Program-made: the position numbers and the translations under genes
Assembly: GCA_002336115.1 (NCBI GenBank)
Contig: DDEN01000024.1
Span: forward strand, 32,966 to 96,965
DNA: 64,000 nucleotides
DNA from: Chitinophagaceae bacterium UBA1953
GTDB taxonomy: Bacteria > Bacteroidota > Bacteroidia > Chitinophagales > Chitinophagaceae
Reading direction: 5' to 3'
Shown here: piece by piece, positions 16,137 to 24,758 of the stretch
Position numbering within the stretch: position 1 is the first letter of the stretch
How the letters are laid out: each line of letters begins with the position of its first letter
The notes under the pieces: generated by a model
What the model saw: the letters and a program-made list of their open reading frames with translations, nothing else
Database searches by the model: none
Told to the model about the DNA's origin: nothing

Positions 16137-17048
16137 TTAAACCGGCAAGGGCACAAGCGTTGTGTTAAGCGTGGTGGTTTGTCCTAACGTAACAACCACG
16201 GCTGTTTGGGTTTTGTTGTTGTAACCTGCAAGTACCGTAAAGGCAATTGTATAAGTGCCCGGCACCGGAACCTTAAGCACATACTCACCCGTTGCATTGG
16301 TGGTGGCAGTATAAGGTTCATCAACCACCTGCACGGTAACATTGGCAATGGGCTGACCGGTTTCACTATCGGTAACCGTACCTGTAACCTGCGTGGCCGA
16401 TGTGGCAGCATCCAGTATAATCCTGTTTTGTTTGTATGCAGTATAAAACTCAGGATTATCAGCTTTAAACTGCAGGGCAACCTTATCCATCTGCAGTTTT
16501 AATAAAGCATCGGCATCTTTAAACAGGTTTTTCATGGTTTCGCTGTAAGATGTGCGTTGCGTTACAGCATTGCGTGGCGTGGCAATAACAGCAGCATACT
16601 CTTCGGTAGCATCAGCAAGGTCGCTCAGCAAACCGTTGCTAACGCCATAAGGTACCAGCGATGCCTGGTGTGCAGTGGCCGCATTGTGGATGTTGTTGCA
16701 AATGGGCACCACCATTTCATCACGCATATTGCGTAAATCAGTCGCAGTAAAATTTACCTGCTCCTTCAGTGTGTTGTTCGATGTGGCAGCAGCAAAAGAA
16801 AACACAGCCGAACTTACCTGCAAGGCAAGATCGGTTGCGGCTTTGCGCACCTGTGCCTTATCCATGGTAACACCGGTAATGGCCTGTGCCTCGTTTTGTG
16901 CAGCAGCAACAAGATCGTTGTAAATACTGCGTAAGGTGGTTGCCTGTGTGGCAAAAGCGGGTACGGTGGAGGTGATTGTTGGGTTTGCTTCGGCATGTGT
17001 AAGCACGGCATTGTACATGCTTAGTTTTGCCTCATAACGTGCATTCAT
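16137..17048 (-). CDS. Helical protein with C-terminal carboxypeptidase-regulatory-like (Ig-fold) domain
   Basis: 303 aa. Residues 1 to about 215 are alanine-rich and helical, with no signal peptide (MNARYEAKLSMYNAVLTHAE). Residues about 220-303 form a CarboxypepD_reg-like beta sandwich (VTGTVTDSETGQPIANVTVQ, ATGEYVLKVPVPGTYTIAFT). Such Ig-like domains usually sit on exported proteins, so their presence on a leaderless protein is odd. The gene is richer in GC (frequent GGC/GCC/ACC codons) than its AT-rich neighbours. Function unknown. Followed by a strong terminator. Confidence 0.65.
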   Translation of the reverse strand: MNARYEAKLSMYNAVLTHAEANPTITSTVPAFATQATTLRSIYNDLVAAAQNEAQAITGVTMDKAQVRKAATDLALQVSSAVFSFAAATSNNTLKEQVNFTATDLRNMRDEMVVPICNNIHNAATAHQASLVPYGVSNGLLSDLADATEEYAAVIATPRNAVTQRTSYSETMKNLFKDADALLKLQMDKVALQFKADNPEFYTAYKQNRIILDAATSATQVTGTVTDSETGQPIANVTVQVVDEPYTATTNATGEYVLKVPVPGTYTIAFTVLAGYNNKTQTAVVVTLGQTTTLNTTLVPLPV

Positions 17049-17248
17049 AAATGAAATTTTTGGTTAAGAATAATGTTTCAGACATTAAAATAATCTTCAT
17101 TTGTAATCTTTGCAATACCACAAAGCGGTAGTTTTTACTGCTGTGTTCATTTTGGTAATAACTGTGCAAACGGACAAAAACCGCCTCACACCCGCAAATA
17201 CACTTATAAAGGGGCAAAAACAGCCTAATACCCTCATATTTATATAGT

Positions 17249-17700
17249 TGGAAAGGCATTTACATTGAATGGATAGCCATTTACATTGGATGGAAGACCT
17301 CTTACACTGACTGGATAGCAGTTTACACCGACTGGATGGCAGCTTACATCGGCTGGAAGAACATTTACATTCGATGGATAGTCATTTACATTGGCTGAAC
17401 GACAACTTACACTGACTGGATAGCAGTTTACACTGCATGGATGGCAGTTTACATTGGCTGGAAAGCCATCTACAAAGGCTGGAAAAACAACTACAATAAA
17501 AAAGCAGGCAACTCCACCCGCTGAAAAGCCAAATGCAGCAAATGAAAAATCAATTACAAAAGCTGGAAAAGCAACTACACTCAATCAACAAGCAGCTGCA
17601 TAAACTGCAAAGCCATCTGCACACAAAAAACAACCACCTGCACCAAATGAAAAGCAATCTGCAAACGCTGGAAAAACAAATCAATTCAATGAATAACTAA
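17249..17700 (+). pseudogene. 21-bp-period tandem array encoding a leucine-zipper heptad protein, with internal stops
   Basis: About 21 consecutive units of exactly 21 bp (consensus near TGGATAGCCATTTACATTGGC), with no indel. In the plus frame starting at 17248 each unit reads as a heptad such as L-E-K-Q-L-Q-K or L-D-S-S-L-H-R, with Leu/Met at a and d. This frame has stops at 17266, 17308, 17413 (TGA) and 17497 (TAA). The TGAs fall at the same heptad position, where sister units have TGG or CGA, so they look like point mutations. The final TAA is at 17698. I read it as a decaying coiled-coil gene. The 200 bp upstream (17049-17248) hold no clear gene. Confidence 0.65.
17533..17700 (+). CDS. 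Possible 55-aa coiled-coil ORF (intact 3' part of the heptad array)
   Basis: After the last internal stop the heptad frame stays open from 17500 to the TAA at 17698-17700. The first ATG at 17533 gives 55 aa beginning MQQMKNQLQKLEKQLHSINK. It is an almost perfect a/d leucine heptad series, rich in Q, K, N and H. It may be a functional mini-protein or only the undecayed end of the pseudogene. No promoter or ribosome site is evident. Confidence 0.3.
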   Translation: MQQMKNQLQKLEKQLHSINKQLHKLQSHLHTKNNHLHQMKSNLQTLEKQINSMNN

Positions 17701-17724
17701 CTTTATAATCTGCACAAGCGGGAT

Positions 17725-18453
17725 TTATCGATATAGTTTGATTAACGAAATGACTTTATTCTTTGCTAACTCGTATTCAGTTTTGTCCAATGAAATATCA
17801 TTCTTAGAAAGAATATAATATTTCCCTTTATCCGTAGTTATAGATTTTATATCATTTAAAGTTTTTTCATTAGTAGGTAAGCTATTATTTGAAAAATAAG
17901 TAACCCAGCCAAAAACTATGTTTGATTCTTTAGCAGCCTGCAAAACTTCTGAATTTAAAAAATAAACACCGCCTTTAACAGCGTTAGCAACCGTAGTCAT
18001 TAGCATAAAAGTATTAAGCATCCATTCAAAGTCCATTAACATTTTTTTCGGGAAATTAAAATTTCCGATTGAGTTACTATTGTTTGACCCAAGTCTAAAT
18101 GTCAGGTAAAAATCTTCATTTTCAAGAATACTAAAAGAAGTTATCCATGAAAATCCAAATGGTGAGAACCAATTTACATCAGGATTAATTACCCCATCAT
18201 ACTTTAAAATATCATTTCTAGATAAATCAAGAATTATTTCTGACAAGAGTTTTACACATTTTTCATCTGAAAAATCTTTAATATCAAAAGCAACACTTTC
18301 GCATCCATCTTTGGACATAATAAAATTGCTGAAATTCTTATCAACTTGACATAATCCTTTAATTAATGCCAAATATTCCACAGCTATTTCTTTAATAGGT
18401 TTAATGCCATCATTAAGCTTAATTGAAAGAGAAAATAAATATGGCCTTTTCAT
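17725..18453 (-). CDS. Hypothetical protein, possibly an Imm52-like immunity protein
   Basis: 242 aa, no signal peptide, AT-rich compared with neighbours, typical of transferred genes. The start MKRPYLFSLSIKLNDGIKPI and the central SPFGFSWITSFSILENEDFY and GVYFLNSEVLQAA recall immunity proteins of polymorphic-toxin systems (Imm52-like), but the match is from memory and weak. It sits in the repeat-rich stretch, as does the YezG-like gene at 15571; no toxin is visible. Otherwise an unknown cytoplasmic protein. Confidence 0.45.
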   Translation of the reverse strand: MKRPYLFSLSIKLNDGIKPIKEIAVEYLALIKGLCQVDKNFSNFIMSKDGCESVAFDIKDFSDEKCVKLLSEIILDLSRNDILKYDGVINPDVNWFSPFGFSWITSFSILENEDFYLTFRLGSNNSNSIGNFNFPKKMLMDFEWMLNTFMLMTTVANAVKGGVYFLNSEVLQAAKESNIVFGWVTYFSNNSLPTNEKTLNDIKSITTDKGKYYILSKNDISLDKTEYELAKNKVISLIKLYR

Positions 18454-18630
18454 TTGGTTTTATTAATGTATGTTGAACCTTCTGGCGCAGGACTCCCGAC
18501 CTGATGCCATACGTAACTAAGTTTAAATTAAAAAGAGTTTATTGCTAAGTTATAGTAAAGATCATTGCACCTGCAAACAAGTAACATGAAAGTTACAGGT
18601 AAGGAAACCTGCGCCGGGAAAATGCATAAT

Positions 18631-18732
18631 AATAGAAACACTGATGACGCTGATGGAACAGATGAACGCAGATAAAACCAAAAGAAAAAATCAGTGCAAA
18701 TCCGTTGCATCTGTTTAATCTGTGTTTCTATT
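18631..18732. repeat. Complete inverted-repeat unit of the GxxExxY-flanking family
   Basis: Left arm AATAGAAACACTGATGACGC.. (18631-18673) and right arm ..CTGTTTAATCTGTGTTTCTATT (18689-18732) are imperfect reverse complements around a short A-rich spacer. The unit has no gene between its arms. It lies in the 18454-18936 gap together with the gene fragment at 18738. Confidence 0.7.
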
Positions 18733-18737
18733 TCCAA

Positions 18738-18824
18738 TTACAACGCATCCAATGCCTTCTTCACTGTTCCGTGTTTCAGTAACAGGTCTTTTGCTTTTTC
18801 GTAATCCGTAAGGCCGCTGCGAAG
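18738..18824 (-). pseudogene. C-terminal gene fragment resembling MurQ
   Basis: On the minus strand the last about 29 codons before TAA (18740-18738) read PLLRSGLTDYEKAKDLLLKH then GTVKKALDAL. This resembles the small C-terminal helical tail of N-acetylmuramic acid 6-phosphate etherase (L-x-Y-E-x-A-K-x-L-L...G-x-V-K-K-A-L). The upstream frame breaks immediately (repeats, stops), so only a remnant is left. The assignment is tentative because the piece is short. Confidence 0.4.
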
Positions 18825-18936
18825 CAACGGGATTGTCTTAGGGGTATTAAAAAGTCGGGAGACTTCGCAGTGAGGGAAAGTGCTGATCTTTTTAAACTGT
18901 CATCTCCTAATTTTCAATCCTCATTTCTCAACTCCC

Positions 18937-21390
18937 CTACTTCCCCACTTTCTTCTTCAGCAAATCGCCAGCCGATGGGCCTTTCTTTTTTGCAATGCTT
19001 GTTTTGTTGAAATTGTAACTGAGTGTAATGCGGTAGTTCCTCGTTTGTGTGCGGCTGTAACTTTCTAAATTAAAATTAGTGCCGTAAGTAAACACCCTGT
19101 TCTGCTGCTGAATAAACGGATCGACCGTATTGAGTGTAAGAATGATTTTCTTTTTAAACAACCTGCGCTGCACTCCCATGTTCATGTTAATGTTGCTCTT
19201 TACCGTTCCCTGCGGATTGGCAAAGCGGTTGAAAGTAAATGCACCGGTGAACGTCCACATTTCTGTTGCCACATAATTGCCGGTAAAGTTGGATGTAAAT
19301 GAACCGCCATCCCTGTACTTCCTGGTTACTTTATCAAACGTGCCGTACTGGTTGTAGATATAACTGGCGCTGATGTTTGTGCGTAATTTTTTACTGATGG
19401 TAATACCGCCCCATGCACTTGTTTCATATTCTTTACGGTTGCTTACATTATCCCATGTTACAACTGTTTTTCCATCGGGCTGAAGTGTTCTGATCTGGCT
19501 GAATACATCTTCCACAATATTATAGCCAAGCCCTATGTTGGCAAAGTATTTTGTTTTGGTTAATCCTGTTACAAAATCGAATGTGTGTGATTTTGTAGGT
19601 AATAAATCAGGATTACCGTAACGGATATTGTACGGATCGCTGTAATCAATAGCCGGGTTCATTTCACTAATGCCGGGTCTGCGGATTGTACGCCTGTATG
19701 CAAACGTAACATTCATCCCGTTCTGCCAACTGCGGTTCATGTTTGCAAAAGGCAGGAAATTATAATACCGGCTGTAAGATGTTGTTACATCACGCAGTAA
19801 ATCAAACAACACATTTGTCTGCTCCAGTGCAGCTCCTGCGCTTACAGAAAAGCCGGGTTTAAACAGATGCTTTACAGAAAAACGGGCATTGAGTACATCC
19901 TGGTGGTATTTAAAATTATTGCTGAGTAAATCAACTTTATAAAAAATGTTTTCAGGTTTTTTCAGAAATTCTGTTGTAATAAGTACAGTGCTGTTGCTGC
20001 GGCTGTACACACTTCCGGCAGAGAAACTGGTTTTTTTATTCTTCAGCAGTTTGTCGTACGATACATTTATGCTGAAGCCGTTGTTTCTTGTATTGTTTGA
20101 TTGTTTTTGTGTACTGTCGGTACCATTTGGAGTTTCATCGGCATTAAAAAACTGCTGAAAGAAATTGCGTACATTCTGATTCCATCCAAGATTATATCCT
20201 GTAATAATGCGGAATGTTTCGCCAGGAATTTTTCCTTTATGCGTGTAAGTAAAATTGAACGAAGGGTTACGGTTATAACCATCTGTTTCAATGGTTCGCT
20301 CACTCATTTTTGACAGAGCGTCAAAACGGTTGATGTTTTTGTATTGAGTAAACCCATTGTTATTGTAATCGTTCTGGTTGTATTGGGCTACAAAGTTGAG
20401 TATGTTGAATTTGTTAAGATCGTAATCGACATTGAGCCTGAAGTTGGGACGGCGGTTTTTGTTGAAAGACGAACTGGTTGTATTAAACTGGTTTGTTGAA
20501 TCGGTATAAATATTTGTGCGGTTACTGTATCCATCCGATTTATATTGATTGAAACCGGCACCTGCTGTAAAGTTTAGAGCAAAGCCTTGTTTGCGGTAGT
20601 TGAAATTACTGGTAATACCATACTCGCCCCTTGTACCGTAATACACATTTACCCTGCCGCTGAAACCAACCCTTCCTTTCTTTGTTACGATATTAATTAC
20701 ACCACCCTGCTCATTGGCATACTGCGGTGGAGGATTGGTAAGCACTTCAATTTTTTCGATGGTGCTTCCGGGCATACTTTCCAGCATATCCTGCAGTTGC
20801 TGCATGTTCAACTCAACCGGTTTATCATCAATTAAAATTTTTGGTTCCTTTCCACGAACAAGCACTTTGCCGTTTGGATCGGTTGTAACCAATGGCGTTT
20901 GTTTCAACAGATCGGTTGCGGTGCTGCTGTTGCTTAAAGCACTTTCGCCAACGTTGAATGTAATATTCCCGTCTTTTGATTCGATTAAAGGCTTCTCTGC
21001 ATAAATCACCACTTCATTTAGTTCAATTGACTGGTTGCTGAGATAAAGATCATTGAGGTTAAAATCGGAACGTTCGGCACGTAGATAAATACTGTCGAGC
21101 AGTTTTGTACGATAGCCCACAGCAGTAATACGTAGTTTGTAATAGCCAAACTCAAGATTTGTAAAACTGAAACTGCCATTTTTATCGGTAAGGAAAGCCG
21201 AAATTTTAGAAGAATCTTTATAAGAGATAACAGAGACTGTTGCGCCCACAATTGATTTATGGTTTGCTGAATCGAGTACAGAGCCGATTAAAATGCCACC
21301 ATCTTTCTTTTGCACCTGCTGTGCCGAGGTATAAACAAACAAAAACAAACTGAGTACAGGTATCAGGAAAAAAGTCTTCAAAAAAAACAA
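18937..21390 (-). CDS. Outer-membrane beta-barrel protein, TonB-receptor-like (OMP_b-brl_3 type)
   Basis: 817 aa. Signal peptide MFFLKTFFLIPVLSLFLFVY, then a CarboxypepD_reg domain (about 32-115, ILIGSVLDSANHKSIVGATV), a plug-like region (LLKQTPLVTTDPNGKVLVRG; EVLTNPPPQYANEQGGVINI) and a long C-terminal barrel. The family imports or secretes unknown substrates; no SusD partner is nearby. The only start giving a full leader is TTG at 21390, within a T-rich stretch; no in-frame ATG is close. Confidence 0.85.
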   Translation of the reverse strand: MFFLKTFFLIPVLSLFLFVYTSAQQVQKKDGGILIGSVLDSANHKSIVGATVSVISYKDSSKISAFLTDKNGSFSFTNLEFGYYKLRITAVGYRTKLLDSIYLRAERSDFNLNDLYLSNQSIELNEVVIYAEKPLIESKDGNITFNVGESALSNSSTATDLLKQTPLVTTDPNGKVLVRGKEPKILIDDKPVELNMQQLQDMLESMPGSTIEKIEVLTNPPPQYANEQGGVINIVTKKGRVGFSGRVNVYYGTRGEYGITSNFNYRKQGFALNFTAGAGFNQYKSDGYSNRTNIYTDSTNQFNTTSSSFNKNRRPNFRLNVDYDLNKFNILNFVAQYNQNDYNNNGFTQYKNINRFDALSKMSERTIETDGYNRNPSFNFTYTHKGKIPGETFRIITGYNLGWNQNVRNFFQQFFNADETPNGTDSTQKQSNNTRNNGFSINVSYDKLLKNKKTSFSAGSVYSRSNSTVLITTEFLKKPENIFYKVDLLSNNFKYHQDVLNARFSVKHLFKPGFSVSAGAALEQTNVLFDLLRDVTTSYSRYYNFLPFANMNRSWQNGMNVTFAYRRTIRRPGISEMNPAIDYSDPYNIRYGNPDLLPTKSHTFDFVTGLTKTKYFANIGLGYNIVEDVFSQIRTLQPDGKTVVTWDNVSNRKEYETSAWGGITISKKLRTNISASYIYNQYGTFDKVTRKYRDGGSFTSNFTGNYVATEMWTFTGAFTFNRFANPQGTVKSNINMNMGVQRRLFKKKIILTLNTVDPFIQQQNRVFTYGTNFNLESYSRTQTRNYRITLSYNFNKTSIAKKKGPSAGDLLKKKVGK

Positions 21391-21497
21391 TTGATTAGTA
21401 AACGATAAAATTAGCCCTAATCAGAAATACCGTCTGGTTTTATTCCATCAACGGCATCAATCGCTGCCAATCTGTCACCAAATCGTTTCTATTTCAC

Positions 21498-21505
21498 TAA
21501 CTTTG
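21498..21505 (+). promoter_or_regulatory. Candidate -7 box of miaB operon
   Basis: TAACTTTG matches TAnnTTTG, 22 bp before the miaB ATG. It would drive miaB and the genes downstream. Confidence 0.45.
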
Positions 21506-21527
21506 CATGCTCAATTTGTGATAGATA

Positions 21528-22952
21528 ATGATTGAAACGACGACCGATACCAAAGTTCATGATGAGGCAAGGCAAGGCGAAGCTTATGCCCCCTTTGCCA
21601 ATGACCCCAACCAATACAAAAAGAAATTTTACATTGAAAGTTATGGCTGTGCCATGAATTTCAGTGATAGTGAAATTGTTGCCAGTATTTTGAATGATGT
21701 TGGCTTTGGTGCAACCAGGAATCTGGAAGATGCCGACCTGGTGCTGATGAATACCTGCTCCATTCGTGAAAAAGCTGAACAAACGGTGCGTAACCGGCTT
21801 TCACAATTCAATAAAGTAAAAGAAGAAAAACCGGGTTTGCTGATTGGTATCCTTGGTTGCATGGCTGAACGGTTGAAATCGAAATTGCTGGAAGAAGAAA
21901 AGCTGGTAGATATGGTGGTTGGCCCCGATGCTTACCGTACATTGCCGGGTTTGATTGAAGAAGCCGGTGGTGGACAAAAAGCTGTGAACGTACTGTTGAG
22001 CCGTGATGAAACGTATGCTGATATTTCACCCATCAGGCTGGAAAGCAATGGTGTAAGTGCTTTTATTTCCATTATGCGTGGATGTAATAATATGTGCAGT
22101 TTTTGCGTGGTGCCTTTTACCCGTGGCCGTGAAAGAAGCCGTGATGCAAAATCAATTATTGCAGAAGCACAGGATTTATTCAACAAGGGTTTCAGGGAAG
22201 TAACGCTGCTGGGGCAGAATGTGGATAGTTATTATTTTGTTGATGAAGTAAATAATGAAACTGTTTCGTTTGCAAAACTGATGGAAATGGTTGCACTAAT
22301 TTCTCCCGATCTGCGTGTTCGTTTCTCCACTTCGCATCCAAAAGATATTACAGATGAAGTGTTGCATACTATTGCGAAGTACGAAAATATCTGCAACTAT
22401 ATTCATCTTCCGGTTCAAAGTGGTAACACAAGAATTTTGCAGTTGATGAACCGTACATATACCCGTGAATGGTATATGAAAAAGGTGGACATGATTAAAG
22501 AAATTATTCCCGATTGTGCCATCAGCTCCGATATTATTGCCGGCTTTTGTTCAGAAACTGAAGAAGAGCACCAGGATACGTTGAGCATAATGGATTACAG
22601 CCAATACGATTACAGCTATATGTTCTTTTACAGTGAGCGTCCCGGAACATTGGCTGAAAGAAGGTATGAAGATGATATTCCTGATGAAGTAAAGAAAAGA
22701 CGTTTGCAGGAAATTGTTGACAAACAATATGTGCTTTCACTTGAAAGTAACAAACGTGATGTTGGCAAAACCTATAAGGTGCTGATTGAAGGAAACAGCA
22801 AGCGTGATGACAAAAGCTGGATGGGACGCAACTCACAAAACAAGGTTATTGTATTTCCCAAAAACAATCAGCAACTGAAGAAAGGTGATTATGTAATGGT
22901 GAACGTTAATGATTGTACAAAGGGTACATTGTTAGGTACAATAGAAAATTAA
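21528..22952 (+). CDS. miaB: tRNA-2-methylthio-N6-dimethylallyladenosine synthase
   Basis: 474 aa radical-SAM methylthiotransferase acting on i6A37 of tRNAs that read UNN codons. The N-terminal UPF0004 domain has three Cys (YGCAMNFSDSE, MNTCSIREKAE, GILGCMAERL) for one [4Fe-4S]. The radical-SAM motif CNNMCSFC lies at about 185-192 in MRGCNNMCSFCVVPFTRGRE. The C-terminal TRAM domain ends KGDYVMVNVNDCTKGTLLG. About 35 extra residues precede the UPF0004 domain. First gene of a run reaching secG. Confidence 0.96.
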   Translation: MIETTTDTKVHDEARQGEAYAPFANDPNQYKKKFYIESYGCAMNFSDSEIVASILNDVGFGATRNLEDADLVLMNTCSIREKAEQTVRNRLSQFNKVKEEKPGLLIGILGCMAERLKSKLLEEEKLVDMVVGPDAYRTLPGLIEEAGGGQKAVNVLLSRDETYADISPIRLESNGVSAFISIMRGCNNMCSFCVVPFTRGRERSRDAKSIIAEAQDLFNKGFREVTLLGQNVDSYYFVDEVNNETVSFAKLMEMVALISPDLRVRFSTSHPKDITDEVLHTIAKYENICNYIHLPVQSGNTRILQLMNRTYTREWYMKKVDMIKEIIPDCAISSDIIAGFCSETEEEHQDTLSIMDYSQYDYSYMFFYSERPGTLAERRYEDDIPDEVKKRRLQEIVDKQYVLSLESNKRDVGKTYKVLIEGNSKRDDKSWMGRNSQNKVIVFPKNNQQLKKGDYVMVNVNDCTKGTLLGTIEN

Positions 22953-22957
22953 GTAAG

Positions 22958-24205
22958 ATGGATTTACAGGTTATTAAAAACAGGTTTGGAATTATTGGCA
23001 ACTCCCCCGCCCTCAATCATGCGTTGAATGTGGCAGTACAGGTTGCCGCAACAGACTTAACAGTGCTGATTAACGGAGAAAGCGGTGTTGGTAAAGAAGT
23101 CTTTTCCCAGATTATTCATTCCTTATCGGCAAGAAAGCACAACCCATTTATTGCTGTTAACTGCGGAGCTATTCCTGAAGGAACGATTGACTCGGAGTTA
23201 TTCGGTCATGAAAAAGGATCATTCACAGGTGCGGTGGATGCACGTAAAGGATATTTTGAAACAGTAAATGGCGGCACTATTTTCCTTGATGAAATTGGTG
23301 AAATGCCATTGGGCACACAGGCACGTTTGCTGCGTGTACTTGAAACAGGTGAATTTATTCGTGTAGGTTCATCCAAAGTACAGAAAACAGATGTTCGTGT
23401 TATTGCCGCCACCAACAAAGAATTACTGGAATATACACATAACAACAAATTCAGGGAAGATTTGTATTACCGGTTAAACACAGTTCCCATCCGTGTGCCT
23501 GCCTTGCGTGACCGTAAAGAAGATATTCCGCTGCTGTTTAGAAAATTTGCAGTTGACTTTGCCGAGCGTTATAAAACAACACCCGTTCAGTTGGAAGATG
23601 ATGCAAAAAATCTGTTAATCAGTTATCCGTTTCCCGGTAATGTGCGTGAATTAAAGAATATTGCAGAACAGATTTCTGTTCTTTCAACAAACAAGGTAAT
23701 TACAGCAAAAGATTTGTCGCCATTTTTACCTGAAAGAAGCTTTAACCGTTTGCCGGTACTGGCACACCCCGGTAATCCTGGTGTAAGCAATACCGAATTT
23801 GCCAACGAACGTGAAATTCTGTACAAGCTCTTTTTTGATATGAAGCGTGATGTAACTGAACTGAAGAAACTGTTTGTTGAAGTGGTTCAGCACGGAGGAG
23901 GTTCGGTACAGATGCCCGGCAATCTGTTCAATGAAACAGTTGTTCCTGAACAAAAGCCAATTGAAGTTACACAGCCGGTTATTACTTCGCCTTCGCACCC
24001 AATGATTATCAGCAACAACAACAACGATATACAGGAGCATGTGGAAGTGGAAGAAAGCCTGAATATCATGGACAATGAAAAAGAGCTCATCATTAAAGCA
24101 TTAAAGAAACACAAAAGCAAACGTCGTGATGCAGCATCCGATCTTGGCATCAGTGAAAGAACTTTATACAGAAAACTGAAAGAATATGACCTGGAAGAAT
24201 TATAA
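22958..24205 (+). CDS. Sigma-54-type AAA+ transcriptional activator
   Basis: 415 aa from ATG 22958, 5 bp after miaB; a longer start inside miaB is unlikely because homology begins at IIGNSPALNHAL. AAA+ domain with Walker A GESGVGKE (about 40-47), a GSFTGA loop (about 87-92, normally GAFTGA), Walker B IFLDEIGEMP and VRELKNIAEQI. It ends with a Fis-type helix-turn-helix (RRDAASDLGISERTLYRKLK). No receiver or sensor domain is attached. Placement between miaB and lptE is typical for Bacteroidota; target genes are unknown. Confidence 0.9.
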   Translation: MDLQVIKNRFGIIGNSPALNHALNVAVQVAATDLTVLINGESGVGKEVFSQIIHSLSARKHNPFIAVNCGAIPEGTIDSELFGHEKGSFTGAVDARKGYFETVNGGTIFLDEIGEMPLGTQARLLRVLETGEFIRVGSSKVQKTDVRVIAATNKELLEYTHNNKFREDLYYRLNTVPIRVPALRDRKEDIPLLFRKFAVDFAERYKTTPVQLEDDAKNLLISYPFPGNVRELKNIAEQISVLSTNKVITAKDLSPFLPERSFNRLPVLAHPGNPGVSNTEFANEREILYKLFFDMKRDVTELKKLFVEVVQHGGGSVQMPGNLFNETVVPEQKPIEVTQPVITSPSHPMIISNNNNDIQEHVEVEESLNIMDNEKELIIKALKKHKSKRRDAASDLGISERTLYRKLKEYDLEEL

Positions 24206-24734
24206 GGCAACGCTGTTAGCTGTAAGAAAAAAACTTTTAGCAAATGTAATTATGCTAATGGCTGGTGGCTGGTGGCTAATGGCATCCTCCTGTTATACAT
24301 TTAAGGATGTTTCTATTCCGCAAAATATAAAAACAGTAAAGATTAATTATATCGACAACAGGGCAAGAATTGTAAATCCGCAATTAAGTCAGCGTTTAAC
24401 CGATAAGCTCCGCCAGAAAATTGTAAACCAGACAAGGCTTACACAAACTAACAGCGATGAAGCCGATTACGACATCAGCGGCCAGATTACTGATTATTAT
24501 GTAACCACATCAGGCATCTCTAACCAGCAGGCAGCCACCAACCGTTTAAATGTAACTGTTCATATCATTTTTAAAAACAGGAAAGATGATAAGGCAAATT
24601 TTGAAGCGGATGTTTCACGGACTTTTGATTTTTCGGCATCACTTTCATTAAACCAGGCCGAAAGTTCACTTACCGATCTTGTTGTTACCAATATGACAGA
24701 TGAAATTTTTAACCGCATTTTCTCCAACTGGTAG
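24186..24734 (+). CDS. lptE: LptE-family LPS assembly lipoprotein
   Basis: 182 aa. Signal with lipobox-like GGWWLMASSC, followed by YTFKDVSIPQNIKTVKINYI and SQRLTDKLRQKIVNQTRLTQ, the pattern of Bacteroidota LptE/LptE-like proteins. It plugs LptD during lipopolysaccharide insertion at the outer membrane. The start is uncertain: ATG 24186 overlaps the activator by 20 bp and keeps a basic n-region; ATG 24253 gives a minimal leader. Confidence 0.8.
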   Translation: MTWKNYKATLLAVRKKLLANVIMLMAGGWWLMASSCYTFKDVSIPQNIKTVKINYIDNRARIVNPQLSQRLTDKLRQKIVNQTRLTQTNSDEADYDISGQITDYYVTTSGISNQQAATNRLNVTVHIIFKNRKDDKANFEADVSRTFDFSASLSLNQAESSLTDLVVTNMTDEIFNRIFSNW

Positions 24735-24758
24735 TTTTATTCAGTTATTTTGCTGCAA

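Noticed and set aside
17240..17584. Minus-strand open frame of 114 codons over the 21-bp array
   Set aside because: It is the antisense of the heptad frame; the V-N-C-Y-P-type repeats follow from the 21-bp period and the composition is not protein-like.
17249..17700. CRISPR array
   Set aside because: Units are contiguous without constant repeats and variable spacers, and no cas gene is present.
22913..22957. Longer N-terminus for the sigma-54-type activator
   Set aside because: Lies inside miaB and precedes the conserved start; ATG 22958 fits better.
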